A stretch of DNA of 29,913 nt from Alectoria sarmentosa (lineage: Eukaryota > Ascomycota > Lecanoromycetes > Lecanorales > Parmeliaceae), in NCBI GenBank assembly GCA_009733775.1, contig WOGZ01000368.1, positions 1 to 29,913 of the forward strand, in the 5' to 3' direction. Within the stretch, counting starts at the first letter, position 1. Every line of letters begins with the position of its first letter. Of the stretch, positions 21,601 through 29,913 are shown in pieces. The translations under genes were made by a program, and so were the position numbers. The notes under the pieces are model-generated. The model ran no database searches, was not told where the DNA came from, and saw only the letters and a list, made by a program, of their open reading frames with translations.

Positions 21601-22048
21601 GGACGCTAGATTAAGCTGCAGAATCTGGCCAGTCGCATAGAAATTACCTCGTGTACAATCATACCTTGTGTACAATAATAATGTTCTAGAATTAAGCAAA
21701 TGTCGTGGATACAGTAAGAAAGTTGACCAGGCTACTGAAACAGCATTGGTCATCCCCGTAGTCAGTCCTCGGTTACCAAGATGGGGCGGGGTATTGGTAC
21801 TTTACCGTCTCTCAAACTACAACAATTTTTGCCTTTTCTTTTGTCTTACGTGCATGAGAATCTTTCGATCCGCATGAAATTCTGACATCGGGTCTTGGCA
21901 TCTGTAAAAATAATCCCGTTTCCTATCAAAACCGATCTGCAAACATCCGCCCTTGCTTGGCGCCACTCATCTCTTTGTCCCACTCTCTTTCCATCTCCAC
22001 TTCTTCCCCAACCTTGCCGTCACTACCATACTACCACACAGAGGCATT
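18623..22048. other. 3.4 kb spacer, mostly without recognisable genes
   Basis: The 5' end is the promoter of the F-box gene. No domain-bearing frame was found on either strand, apart from a weak small-gene model at 20642-21032 listed separately. There is no transposase, reverse transcriptase or tRNA-like box. The short frame 21156-21359 (+) is not supported by a start codon context. The last 150 bases before 22049 are pyrimidine-rich (CTTTCCATCTCCAC and similar) and look like the promoter and leader of the GT25-like gene. Confidence 0.5.
20642..21032 (+). CDS. weak candidate for a small secreted protein
   Basis: A leader of CT-rich sequence with CATAAAT about 70 bases upstream ends in CACAAATGC at 20642. 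A model with exons 20642-20662, 20720-20928 and 20969-21032 keeps phase and gives 97 residues. The introns are GTATGG..TTGAG (57 bases) and GTGCCG..TTGCAG (40 bases); the second has a strong pyrimidine tract and a CTCAC branch-like site. The predicted N-terminus is hydrophobic (MLLLVVE, then VLSLAAVGCLFG), followed by an Asp/Glu-rich run (NEDDGDDDEDENH). If intron 2 is retained, the frame ends at 20977. No family is recognised and the model may be wrong. Confidence 0.25.
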
Positions 22049-23517
22049 ATGGGCACATACCTTGATAGTGAACAAGCGAATTCACCAAGCACACGTCCCG
22101 CAATGATACGTCGTGAGATGAGGGAAGCGAAGAGGAAAATGGTGCTCCTCTCTCTTCTCGCCTGCTTTCTTTTTCTCACATTGGTCGCCTTTCGACGACC
22201 GAACAGCTTCATGAGCGAATACACTCACCGATCCGCAAATCCAACGGCCTCAGCAACCCCAAGAACAAAGTCGAAAGCGAAGTCATGGCTGAAAGGCAGA
22301 CCCATATCAATGGGTCCTGTCCTAGGCAATGGCCAAAGACATCTATCCGACAGCAGTCTTGCAGATCTCAGGAACACCTCTCTAGGAGTACGTAGGATCC
22401 GGATTGTGTAGGATTAGGAGCCGTCACTAACAACACTGCTCCTCCTAGTTCGAAAAGGTCTTCGTCCTCAACATGCCTTCACGGACCGACAAACTCGACG
22501 CAATGACCCTAGCTGCTTCTGTAACGGGCTTTGACTTTGATGTCCTTGAGGGTGTTCAAGGCGAGTCTATTCCGAAAAAGGCTCTATCTGGTGTAAGCGT
22601 CCTTGTACCTTTAACATGGAAAACTTCACCGCTGACAATTACCCTAGAAATGGGAGAGTAGGCCTGGCATTGAAGGTGTGGTGGGCTGCTGGCGGGGACA
22701 CATGAACTTCGCCAAAGAGTATACCTTTCTCCCTGCGCTTCTGGACCACACGCTAATAAGAGTGCTCGTCTTCAGGATCATCCGCGGACGGCTATCATCA
22801 GCCCTCATCATCGAGGATGATGCCGACTGGGATTTGAACCTCCGATCTATGATGGAGTACATTGCTCTTGGCAGCCAGACCCTCCTCGATACGCCCCATC
22901 GCGAAACACCTCGCTCACCTTATGGTGACGGCTGGGACCTGATGTGGTTTGGCCACTGTGCATCTTCCACCATCAAAGGAGACGACCGGCGATTCATCAT
23001 GAAAAACGATCCCAATGTTCCTCCACCACAACGTCGGGCCAATTATGGGCAGATACCTGATATGTCTTCCTACGACAACAACACTCGAATAATGTTCTTC
23101 ACCGCCGGAAACACCTGCACCTACTCTTACGCTCTCTCATACCACGGCGCCGCTAAGATTCTAAAGTATCTTTCCATGGATATTTATAACAAGCCAATCG
23201 ATTTTGGTCTTCGTGAGATGTGCGATAAGCAGGACCGAGGCTTCAAATGCCTAAGCGTCTTTCCGCAAATCTTCGGCGAACACAAGCCTGCTGGTGCCGA
23301 CGAGAGAGATTCGGACATTGATCCCGGGAATCGGACCAGCGTCAGAACTAAAGGCTACTCACACAATACTGTCCACAGTACGCGATTGAATGTAGAGCAT
23401 TTGATTGACGGTCGAATGGACTTGCTGGAGAGTCAGTACGGCGAAGAACCACAGCTGGAAGGACCCATTGTTACAGAGTACCGGAAGGGTTTAGAGGAGC
23501 CTATACCGAGTATTTGA
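22049..23517 (+). CDS. GT25-family (LPS biosynthesis type) glycosyltransferase
   Basis: Four exons, 22049-22387, 22449-22592, 22648-22718 and 22776-23517, give 431 residues with phase kept at all three introns (61, 55 and 57 bases; donors GTACGT, GTAAGC, GTATAC). A basic N-terminus followed by a hydrophobic segment at about 31-48 (MVLLSLLACFLFLTLVAF) predicts a type II signal-anchored Golgi or ER protein. The catalytic region starts FEKVFVLNMPSRTDKLD, then GVVGCWRGHMNFAKE and the acidic EDDADWD near 198-204, which fits the DxD-type nucleotide-sugar/metal site of glycosyltransferase family 25. CTYSYALSYHGAAKIL near the C-terminal third is the usual helper segment. Donor sugar and acceptor are unknown. 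The gene likely acts in glycan modification in the secretory pathway. Confidence 0.92.
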
Positions 23518-24285
23518 TGACGTTTTGCTTACGAACATTTCTATTTACGAGCGAGCATGGCGTTTCGGTCTAGAGGACAAAGGATGGAGCCCGATATCTT
23601 GTGATAGACTGTCGAGTTCATCAACACTTAGTTGAAGATCACAGGAGCTACTGGCACGGGTGGAACGAGAAGAAATGGTACCTGAGCCCAAAAAGAGTCA
23701 GTCCTGCTATTGCTCGATTGCTTCACGCATAATGTCTATCACGATTCGGTAATGAGAGGTTGGGATTGGCTTTGTAACATCGTGGCTGGCTTGTAGCGGC
23801 GAGTCTTGACTGATGATATCCTGCATATGGTACACTGCTTGCCGTTGTCATCACATAGAAGAACCTTCAATACATGAACCTCTGCTGCACGGCGCTCTAC
23901 TTCTCGTAGCTTTTGCCCACTCTATGCCCCATGCCGAGCTCTCGGTGTCCTCGATAATCGCGAACAGGGTGACTCTCAAGAATGCGTTGAGAGCTTGGAA
24001 GAGAGAAATCCTTCTCGGAGGCTGGATTGTGGAGACGTTCATACGTCACATGATACAGAAAAAGCCGTTGAAAAATCCTTGCCGTCGATCTCGCTTTTGC
24101 GATTGCACTAAAATCCTGGGCCTGGTCCTCGAAAGATCGCGAACCAGAAATACCCTCTCCACCAGCATCTCCATCCCCTACCACAATGCGCTCCCAAACG
24201 TCATCCAAGATCCACAGGTTCGATCGCGTACCGTTTTGATCCCCTTTGCCCGAGCCATCCAGGCTTCAGAGCCCACTCCGCCGCC
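23518..24285. other. intergenic between GT25-like and Spp1-like genes
   Basis: This contains the 3' flank of the glycosyltransferase gene and the presumed promoter and leader of the PHD gene. A 178-codon frame (23813-24349) overlaps the start of the PHD gene in another frame and has no domain. The last 100 bases are rich in CCATC and ACCA motifs typical of a fungal leader. Confidence 0.6.
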
Positions 24286-26627
24286 ATGTCAAAACTCTCC
24301 GAACTCCTTAACCCCGCCCCGAGCTCTGCCCAACGCTCTCCTCCCCTAGGCCCACAACCTTTGATCTTGGACGGACAGGATCATCGCGCTACACACCGCT
24401 CTTCGTTTGATGGCACTGGCACAAGTCCTACAGCACGCTTCGCGTCTTTGACGTCGCCCGGGCTCGAAGCTCTGGCTGCAGCTGCAAGCAGTACCGCTCC
24501 TATACTCTCGCCGCCTCAGAGTGGCACGTTTGCGCAGTCGGGTTCTCATCAGGCTTATAATCAGTATGGGTCACGGCCTGGATCAAGCCATACTCTACCG
24601 CCTCTCTCAAATGATTTCTCTCATGCTGGGAATCAACCTTCTACACATGCGTCTGGGTTAGAACAGTACCATCATTCAACTATCGGGGAGAGGAAGCTGT
24701 CAAATGAAAGTGAATACTCTGCTCGACTGCCTCCATTCGTGCGATCACCACCGACTCAGAGTAGTTCCTTTCCTATACATGCGCCTGGTGCTACAGCACA
24801 AGACGACCTTATTAGATATGCCAATGGTGATACTTCGGAACAAGTAGCGTTGTCATCATCACGACTTCGCGACGAGCCCGAGGAACAGTACCCTTTTCAG
24901 AATTCAGAAGCGCCGGCTATCTCGCAAATACGTCAACCTTCACCTGGACCCTCAGATTTCATTTCAGCTTCAACTTTACCAGAGACTCAGAGTGATCAAG
25001 TTGAGATCAAAGCGGAAGTGCAGGAGAACTCTTTGGAAACACCTCAGCAATACGACGGGCAAGCGGTGGAAGGTTCTACAATCCCCTATGATCAAATTTC
25101 AAATATCGGCGCCCCAGCTCTCAAAAGTATTACAGACATCAAGAACGACGCAAGTCATACTCCATCACCTATTCCTGCAGAATCCACCACAATGAAATCG
25201 AAATCAGCGCCAAGCAAGAAGCGAGCAGCTCCTAAGAAGGGGACTGCCAGCACAGTGAAGCCACCAGCGAAGAAGCGCAAGATCGAGAGTGATAGTGTTG
25301 GCGGTACACCACCAGCACAGCTTGCGGGTACTCCTGCGACCAGTCGCGCAAGCCAGACCCCGGTGCCCAAGAATCGCAAGCAAGGATCGGTGACACCTGC
25401 GCGTAGCTCGTCCGTACTGAACGGTGAGGAGGAGGATGATGATGCTACAGATGATGGAGAACTCTTCTGTATATGCCGCAAGCCTGACGATCACACTCTC
25501 ATGATTGCCTGTGATGGACCATGCGATGGTTGGTTTCACGGTCGGTGTGTGGATATGCCCGCTGAAAAGACTAAGCTCATATCCAAGTGGTATTGTGAGT
25601 TGTCCAAGGTGGCGATAGATGCGAGGATCTGCTAACCAAGTCAGGCCCAGATTGCGTAGAGAAAGGGAATGAAACTCTGTGGAAACGGATGTGTCGTCTT
25701 GAAGGATGTGGTGAACCCGCACGCGACGGATCGGAGGGCCAAGTCAAGTCGAAATACTGCTCGAATGTACATGGAGAAGAATTCATGAGGAACCTCTTGC
25801 CTGGTGAAGGCGCCGCAGAGCAAAAGAGCGAACCGGGCAGCAAAAAGAAGAGGAGGCGTGACAATTATACAGATAATTTTGGCAATACTGAGGAGGTATC
25901 TGACGACGATCATGCGCATCTTGGTGGTGTGCTGAAGCCGTCCGAATTGAAGGCTTTGACCAATGGAGCGAAAGATCTTGACGCCTTTCGGAGATTGGGC
26001 GATGGGGTTTTGAGTCCGCCTACTACGATCAGTCCGGAAGGGGAAGATGTCAAGATGGAAGATGCGGAGATCGAAAGACCCAAACCTACCTACACCCCTG
26101 AGGAGACGGCTCGGCTGGAGAGCATTGCGGAAAGGAAGATTCGCTGCAGGGCGAAGAGAAAGTTACTGGATGATCGCGACAAGCTTCTGCTGCTGATTAC
26201 TACTCGGGCGAAGAATGTGCTCGGGGAGATGAAAGAGCAAGAAAAATCCCTCAACAACATCTGTGGTTACGACTCCCGCCTAACCTGGTCCGAAGATGAG
26301 TTTAACGAATGGCGCACATCGCCCGAAGGGCAGAAAGCGCTACAGAATGATGGCGTCCTGGGAGCACCTACACGGAAAGAGAAAGAAGACGGAAATAACG
26401 AGCTCAGCAAGGAGGTAGAGAAAGAGGCAGAAGAGGAAATCGGGCGTGGCGTCTGCAAGAAGAAACGCTGTGAGAGGCATAAAGCGTGGTTCAAGCTGCA
26501 GCAACAAGATAACCTCTTCGAGAAGGATCAGGCGCGGCAGGAGATGAAGAAGTTGGAGGTGGAGGAAAGAGGTGTGAGGGATCGGGCTATGATTAGGTGT
26601 TTGGAGGGTGGTACGGTGGAGGGTTGA
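24286..26627 (+). CDS. spp1: Spp1-like PHD-finger subunit of Set1/COMPASS
   Basis: There are two exons, 24286-25594 and 25645-26627, with a 50-base intron (GTGAGT..GTCAG) that falls inside the PHD finger and restores KWYCPDC when removed; the product is 763 residues. Residues 1-390 are Ser/Pro/Gln-rich and disordered, with a basic KKRAAPKK/AKKRKIE patch that may be a nuclear localisation signal. The PHD finger (about 393-440) reads FCICRKPDD, then MIACDGPCDGWFHGRCV and WYCPDC, with all zinc ligands and the Trp expected in an H3K4-methyl-binding cage. A second Cys/His cluster follows (MCRLEGCGEPARDG, then KYCSNVHGEEFM), as in Spp1/CXXC1 proteins. The C-terminal half is a long charged helical region with a Cys pair near GVCKKKRCERHKAW. 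The expected role is nuclear: reading H3K4 methylation within the Set1 methyltransferase complex. The Kozak context CCGCCATGTC supports the start. Confidence 0.92.
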
Positions 26628-27234
26628 TGGCATTGGTTCTCAAGATTCGAGAATCGCGACGGGCTTGGACTTCTTGGTGGTTACTCGATCCCAAACAGTT
26701 GCAACAGGCTGGAGAAAGCGACGATCAGGAGGTTACGTATACCAGGTGGCATTTTGTGGAATTTTACTCCAGCTGCCCTAATGAAAGGAGCTCTAATCGC
26801 GATATCTACGGTATCGTATAGTACAGCATTTATAGCACAGCATGGCATCAGTGCTTCTTTTAAGTGTTTGCCACAGCCAGCTTTCTGAATGATCTTTCCC
26901 ATTTGCAAAACACTGAATCAATCGAGCGCGTTGCAGCTGCAGCTGCGAGTCGCCAAATGACGTTTTCCGATAGGGCTGAAACAAAGACGCGAATTTTACA
27001 ACGGGTTTCACATTTTTTTCTATTTACGTCTCAAATAATAATAAATCTGGCCACACAGATCCATACCCCTTGAACTACAGTCACTCTTGTTGTTATTGAC
27101 CAAAGGCAATCTTCTCAGGATTTCATTGACAGCTTCATGCTCTCTGCCTTGCATACTACGATATCACGATATCCTGATCGGTTTTATATACTCCACTTCA
27201 CGAATCCCGCGCCCCCCCAGGCTCCAACGAAGTC
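26628..27234. other. intergenic spacer, no gene seen
   Basis: Only short frames occur. The 3' flank of the Spp1-like gene and the promoter/leader of the ankyrin gene are expected here. There is a small GCAGCT repeat near 26932-26946 (TTGCAGCTGCAGCTGCG). No RNA gene is evident. Confidence 0.6.
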
Positions 27235-28189
27235 ATGAGCGATGAGGTACCTACATTACTCTCCCTTTCCCCTTCTCCCCCTTTTGCCGTTTCCTTTCCT
27301 TTCCTTTCACTATCCCTCTAGCTTTCTGTTCTTCCCCTTCTCCAACCTGTTCCTGCAGCACTGACAACAGCTGACACCAGGGCGCCTCCCCCCGCGAACT
27401 CCTCCTCGAATCCTGCCGCCGCAACAACGTCTCCCTGCTCACGGACCTGCTCTCGACGCTCTCGACGCCGGAGAAGATAGCGCATTTGCTCAATACGGCG
27501 AGGGATGGGGTGGGGAACTTTTGCTTGCATGTTGCGGCTGGTTATGGGAGCTGTACGTTGGCCCTACTTCTTTATTGTGGGGAGGGGGCTGGGAGGGTGG
27601 TGGGGTGATAAGAGGATTGGGACTGGGGTTTGAGGGGGAGGGGGCTGAGACTTGGGGGAACAAGGCTAATTTTTTTTGGGGGGGAGCAGATGAGGTGTTA
27701 GATACGCTGCTTGATCAAGAGGGATTGGAGGTCGATCCGGTGGATACGCTGGAGGCGGATATTCCGTTGCATAAAGCGGTTCGCTTCGTCAACGGGCTGT
27801 CGAAAGAGGAGTGGGAGGCTGGTGCTAGCCTTGTGGAGCTTTTGCTGGATGCTGGGGCGAATCCGAAGTCAGTGCTACTCCTCTTCCTTCGTTTCGACTT
27901 ACGGCGCAGGGAGACGGCGTCTTGATATCGGAATTTGGAGAAAAGGAGAGTCTATTTGAAGATTTGATTATAGGGTTTTTCGAGGGCGTGCAGGCTGACA
28001 TGATGCGCTCTCATCAGGATACAAAACAAAGCAAAGCTGAAACCCTTCGAGCTCGTCGATCCCAGGAACACGGGATTGAGATCTATCCTCCAGAATGCGG
28101 AGTATGCGGTCGATGCGGGTGCTGACGTCGTGGATCGAGATGCGGAGGATGAGGAGGGCCCGACGGGGAGTGCGAGTGATAGCGACTGA
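27235..28189 (+). CDS. small ankyrin-repeat protein resembling yeast YGL242C
   Basis: Four exons, 27235-27246, 27381-27552, 27690-27867 and 28018-28189, give 177 residues, close to the length of the yeast relative. All phases agree and the introns are 134, 137 and 150 bases. The first exon is only four codons (MSDE). The sequence runs GASPRELLLESCRRNN, TPEKIAHLLNTARDGVGN, FCLHVAAGYGSYEVLDTLL, EADIPLHKAVRFVNGL, VELLLDAGANPKIQNKAKL, KPFELVDPRNTGLRSIL, and ends with an acidic tail (DRDAEDEEGPTGSASDSD). Ankyrin signatures are the LHVAA.YGS..VL and PLHKAV..LLLDAGAN motifs, giving about three repeats. The function is not established to my knowledge; protein binding is inferred. Two introns are unusually G-rich or lack a pyrimidine tract, noted under findings. 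Confidence 0.93.
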
Positions 28190-28731
28190 GGGCTGGAATA
28201 GCCATAGCCAGGGAAGGGGTGTGGCATAGGGACGGGTAGCTTTTGAGCTGTCATGGAGGAGCATAGATAATGTTGCATAATAGCCTGGCGCTGATGGTGT
28301 ATGGGGGTTTTGTTGCATCAGGAGCGATGGCTTGTATCAAGAGCGTTGGCTTGTAGCAGGAAAGGGGTGTAGATTAAATAGATTCTTGTGCTTCTGTGGA
28401 GACAGACCACATATGGCCATTGCGACTACGGCAACTACAGTCATTGCTCGAGATGAAGGTAATCTTGACGATTTACTTGAGACATTGGCTTCCGTTTCCT
28501 TTTTTTCATCTGCGAATCTTTGATGATAGCGGTCGCATATACATACTAAGATCGACTATTTTTCTTTGCCGATTCGCTTTTCAGCAGCACCAGCTGAAAC
28601 GACTACTCGTCGTCGTCATCCTATGTGCATACACACACACACACAGTCACCCATCCATCCATCCAGGCTCGATGCCGATACCACTTTCAGCAGTAGTAGT
28701 AGATTTTGTAATAATAAGGGAAAGTAGTGAA
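28190..28731. other. 3' flank of ankyrin gene with a (CA)n tract
   Basis: No gene was recognised. A (CA)n microsatellite lies at about 28628-28645, followed closely by CCATCCATCCATCC (28651-28664) and AGTAGTAGTAG (28690-28702). Short frames at 28332-28746 have no domain. Confidence 0.6.
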
Positions 28732-28904
28732 GCTGGTAGGTGGTAGGTGGGAGCTGGGAGGTGGGAGGTGGTAGGTGGGAGCTGGGAGCTGGGAGCTGGG
28801 AGCTGGGAGCTGGTAGGTGGGAACTGGTAGCTGGTAGCTGGTAGCTGGAGGTGGTAGGTGGGAGCTGGTAGCTGGGAGCTGGTAGGTGGGAGCTGGTAGG
28901 TGGT
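28732..28904. repeat. heptamer minisatellite, G(C/G)TGG(T/G)A
   Basis: About 24.7 tandem units of 7 bases vary almost only at unit positions 2 (C or G) and 6 (T or G), with one A at position 1, one single-base deletion near 28846 and a changed last unit. Unit length is otherwise constant. The minus strand translates as a Pro/Ser/Leu repeat, but the frame has no gene signals. It lies between the ankyrin gene and the Pol III subunit gene. Confidence 0.95.
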
Positions 28905-29609
28905 GACGGATGTTGGGGGGGCACTAAATGATGGTGGGTCTTGAGGGCTGTGTTCGGGGGGGGGTTGTGTGTTTGAGGGTGTTGAGGGTGAATGTGGTTG
29001 GTTTTTTGGGTAAGGGTGTTTTTGGGTGAGGGCGAATGCGGTGTGAGGTTTTCTGGACGTGAGTGTTTCTGGGTGTGAGGTTTTCGGGATAGGAGGTTTT
29101 TCGGGTGTGAGGTTTTTTGGGTGCGAGGTTTTCGGGATAGGAGGTTTTTTAAGTGTGAGGTTTTCTGAGTGTGAGATTCTCTGGGTGTGAGGTTATTTGG
29201 GTGAGTGTTTCGGGTTGGGAGATTTTTTGGGTGCGAGTGTTTCTGGATAGGAGGTCTTCTGGATAGGAGGCTTTCTGGGGGATGGTGTCCTAGGGGATGG
29301 TGTCCTGAAGGGGAGGGATGTGCATACTGAATTGGGTGTTTTTGCGAGCACGGCTGCGGGCTAGGATAGCATAGCAGAGCATAGCAGAGTAGGGTCCCTG
29401 GTAGTAAGGTTGAATTCTAGCTCGACGTTCGTGGTGGGATTAGTTCCAGCTGGGTGTGTCCTTTCGTGATCATAGCTCCTGTCCTTGCAAGCGAAGCAAC
29501 TTTGTGAACCTGGTTCCTTCCTGGCGGTGAGTCCCTTCCTAGCAAAGTCGCCTCTTAGAATAGCATAGTCCCATCCATCCAGCCATCCATCCACCGAACG
29601 GACCCCCGC
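28905..29609. other. G/T-rich spacer containing a second minisatellite
   Basis: The plus strand is strongly enriched in G and T from 28905 to about 29340. The stretch from 29340 to 29609 has normal composition, a doubled AGCATAGCAG motif (29368-29387) and a short CCAT run near 29571-29592, and would hold the 3' UTR of the C11 gene. No coding frame is supported. Confidence 0.6.
29041..29310. repeat. degenerate 16-base minisatellite, TGTGAGGTTTTCTGGG-like
   Basis: About seventeen units of 14-17 bases follow the consensus TGTGAGGTTTTCTGGG. Several units swap the first part for ATAGGAGG or TGAGTG, and the last two become GATGGTGTCCTRRGGG. The ordered change along the array suggests older units at the right end. 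Confidence 0.8.
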
Positions 29610-29811
29610 TCAATTCTCCTTCCACCTCTGCGCACACGTCACGCACTAACTCCTTCATCAGTCCTTTTCTCCCACCATTCAATTGGGTTTGAGTTGAAAG
29701 GGGCTCTCCAACGCACCTTGTAGAACGTGGTCATGGGCTCGTCCGCGCTCCGTATTTGCACTTGGTAGAAAAAGGCTTCGGAGCCGTCGCAGGTTTCGCG
29801 GGGACATTGCG
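29610..29811 (-). CDS. RPC11: RNA polymerase III subunit C11, C-terminal part (partial)
   Basis: Two exons are visible: 29811-29717 and 29645-29610, separated by a 71-base intron (GTGCGT..GTTAG). The gene continues upstream beyond the right edge; 29812-29913 is the 3' part of the preceding intron, with acceptor CCAACAG. The visible 42 residues form a TFIIS-type zinc ribbon: AQCPRETCDGSEAFFYQVQ, then IRSADEPMTTFYK and CVTCAQRWKEN with the stop. The four Cys ligands, the RSADEP acidic hairpin that reaches the polymerase active centre and the FYQVQ..FYKC setting fit C11 better than TFIIS (usually QTRSADEPMTTF.xC) or RPA12 (RSADEG). C11 supports RNA cleavage and termination/reinitiation by Pol III in the nucleus. 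The last exon carries only eleven codons and the second Cys pair. Confidence 0.9.
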
Positions 29812-29913
29812 CTGTTGGGAGAGGGGGGGTTAGTGGGGGTTGTGAGTGGTGGTGGTGGTGGTGGTGGTGGGGTTGGGATTGGGGGAGGTCTTGTGGGGGG
29901 GTTGGAGAAATTT
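29812..29913 (-). other. partial intron of the C11 gene with a (CCA)n tract
   Basis: On the minus strand this runs to a pyrimidine-rich acceptor (CCCCCTCTCCCAACAG). It holds a (CCA)n run (GGT on the plus strand at about 29848-29870). The whole 102 bases are strongly C-rich on the coding strand, which makes an effective polypyrimidine tract. The upstream exon is outside the window. Confidence 0.7.

Noticed and set aside
23813..24349. 178-codon plus-strand open frame
   Set aside because: It overlaps the leader and first codons of the Spp1-like gene in another frame and shows no recognisable domain.
28616..28924. Pro/Ser/Leu repeat protein on the minus strand
   Set aside because: It is simply the translation of the heptamer minisatellite, open in frame because the unit contains no stop.
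1..29913. CRISPR array, tRNA, rRNA or transposon genes
   Set aside because: I saw no regularly spaced repeats with unique spacers, no A/B box pairs with cloverleaf, and no transposase or reverse-transcriptase motifs on either strand.

Overview
The window looks like nuclear DNA of a filamentous ascomycete (Pezizomycotina). The coding genes are split by short GT..AG introns of about 50 to 220 bases, start contexts are purine-rich or CC-rich, and the families include a fungal STAND/NLR receptor, an F-box protein, a GT25-like glycosyltransferase, a Spp1-like COMPASS subunit and a Pol III C11 subunit. I cannot name the genus. Gene density is moderate, and the spaces between genes hold many simple and short tandem repeats. 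I see no transposon ORFs, rRNA, tRNA or CRISPR.

Layout. 1-1074: a pentanucleotide repeat at the very edge, a G-rich run and a pair of 49-base inverted repeats. 1075-4957 (+): a four-exon NLR with a HeLo-like N-terminus, a NACHT domain and an ankyrin array, ending in an acidic 12-base tandem repeat. 4958-7508: no gene I can defend, only doubtful fragments. 7509-8959 (-): a two-exon multi-pass membrane protein of unknown function. 10263-10982 (-): a single-exon Gly/Ala/Lys-rich protein. 12858-14539 (+): a four-exon protein with propeller-like repeats, a Pro/Gln-rich linker, an Asn-rich patch and GDSG repeats. 14540-17259: repeat-rich spacer. 17260-18622 (-): a two-exon F-box protein. 18623-22048: long spacer with one weak small secreted candidate at 20642. 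22049-23517 (+): a four-exon GT25-like type II membrane enzyme. 24286-26627 (+): a two-exon Spp1-like PHD protein. 27235-28189 (+): a four-exon small ankyrin protein resembling yeast YGL242C. 28190-29609: two minisatellites. 29610 to the right edge (-): the last two exons of RNA polymerase III subunit C11.

The genes do not form an obvious pathway or cluster. The right half (GT25, Spp1, YGL242C-like, C11) looks like conserved housekeeping territory. The left third (NLR, inverted repeats, lineage-limited proteins) looks like a faster-evolving accessory region. The most notable object is the NLR: its last ankyrin units are almost identical at DNA level, one earlier unit has lost ten residues in frame, and its tail is a young tandem repeat. 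These features suggest a rapidly diversifying self/non-self receptor. All exon boundaries were inferred by reading splice signals and phase by eye.
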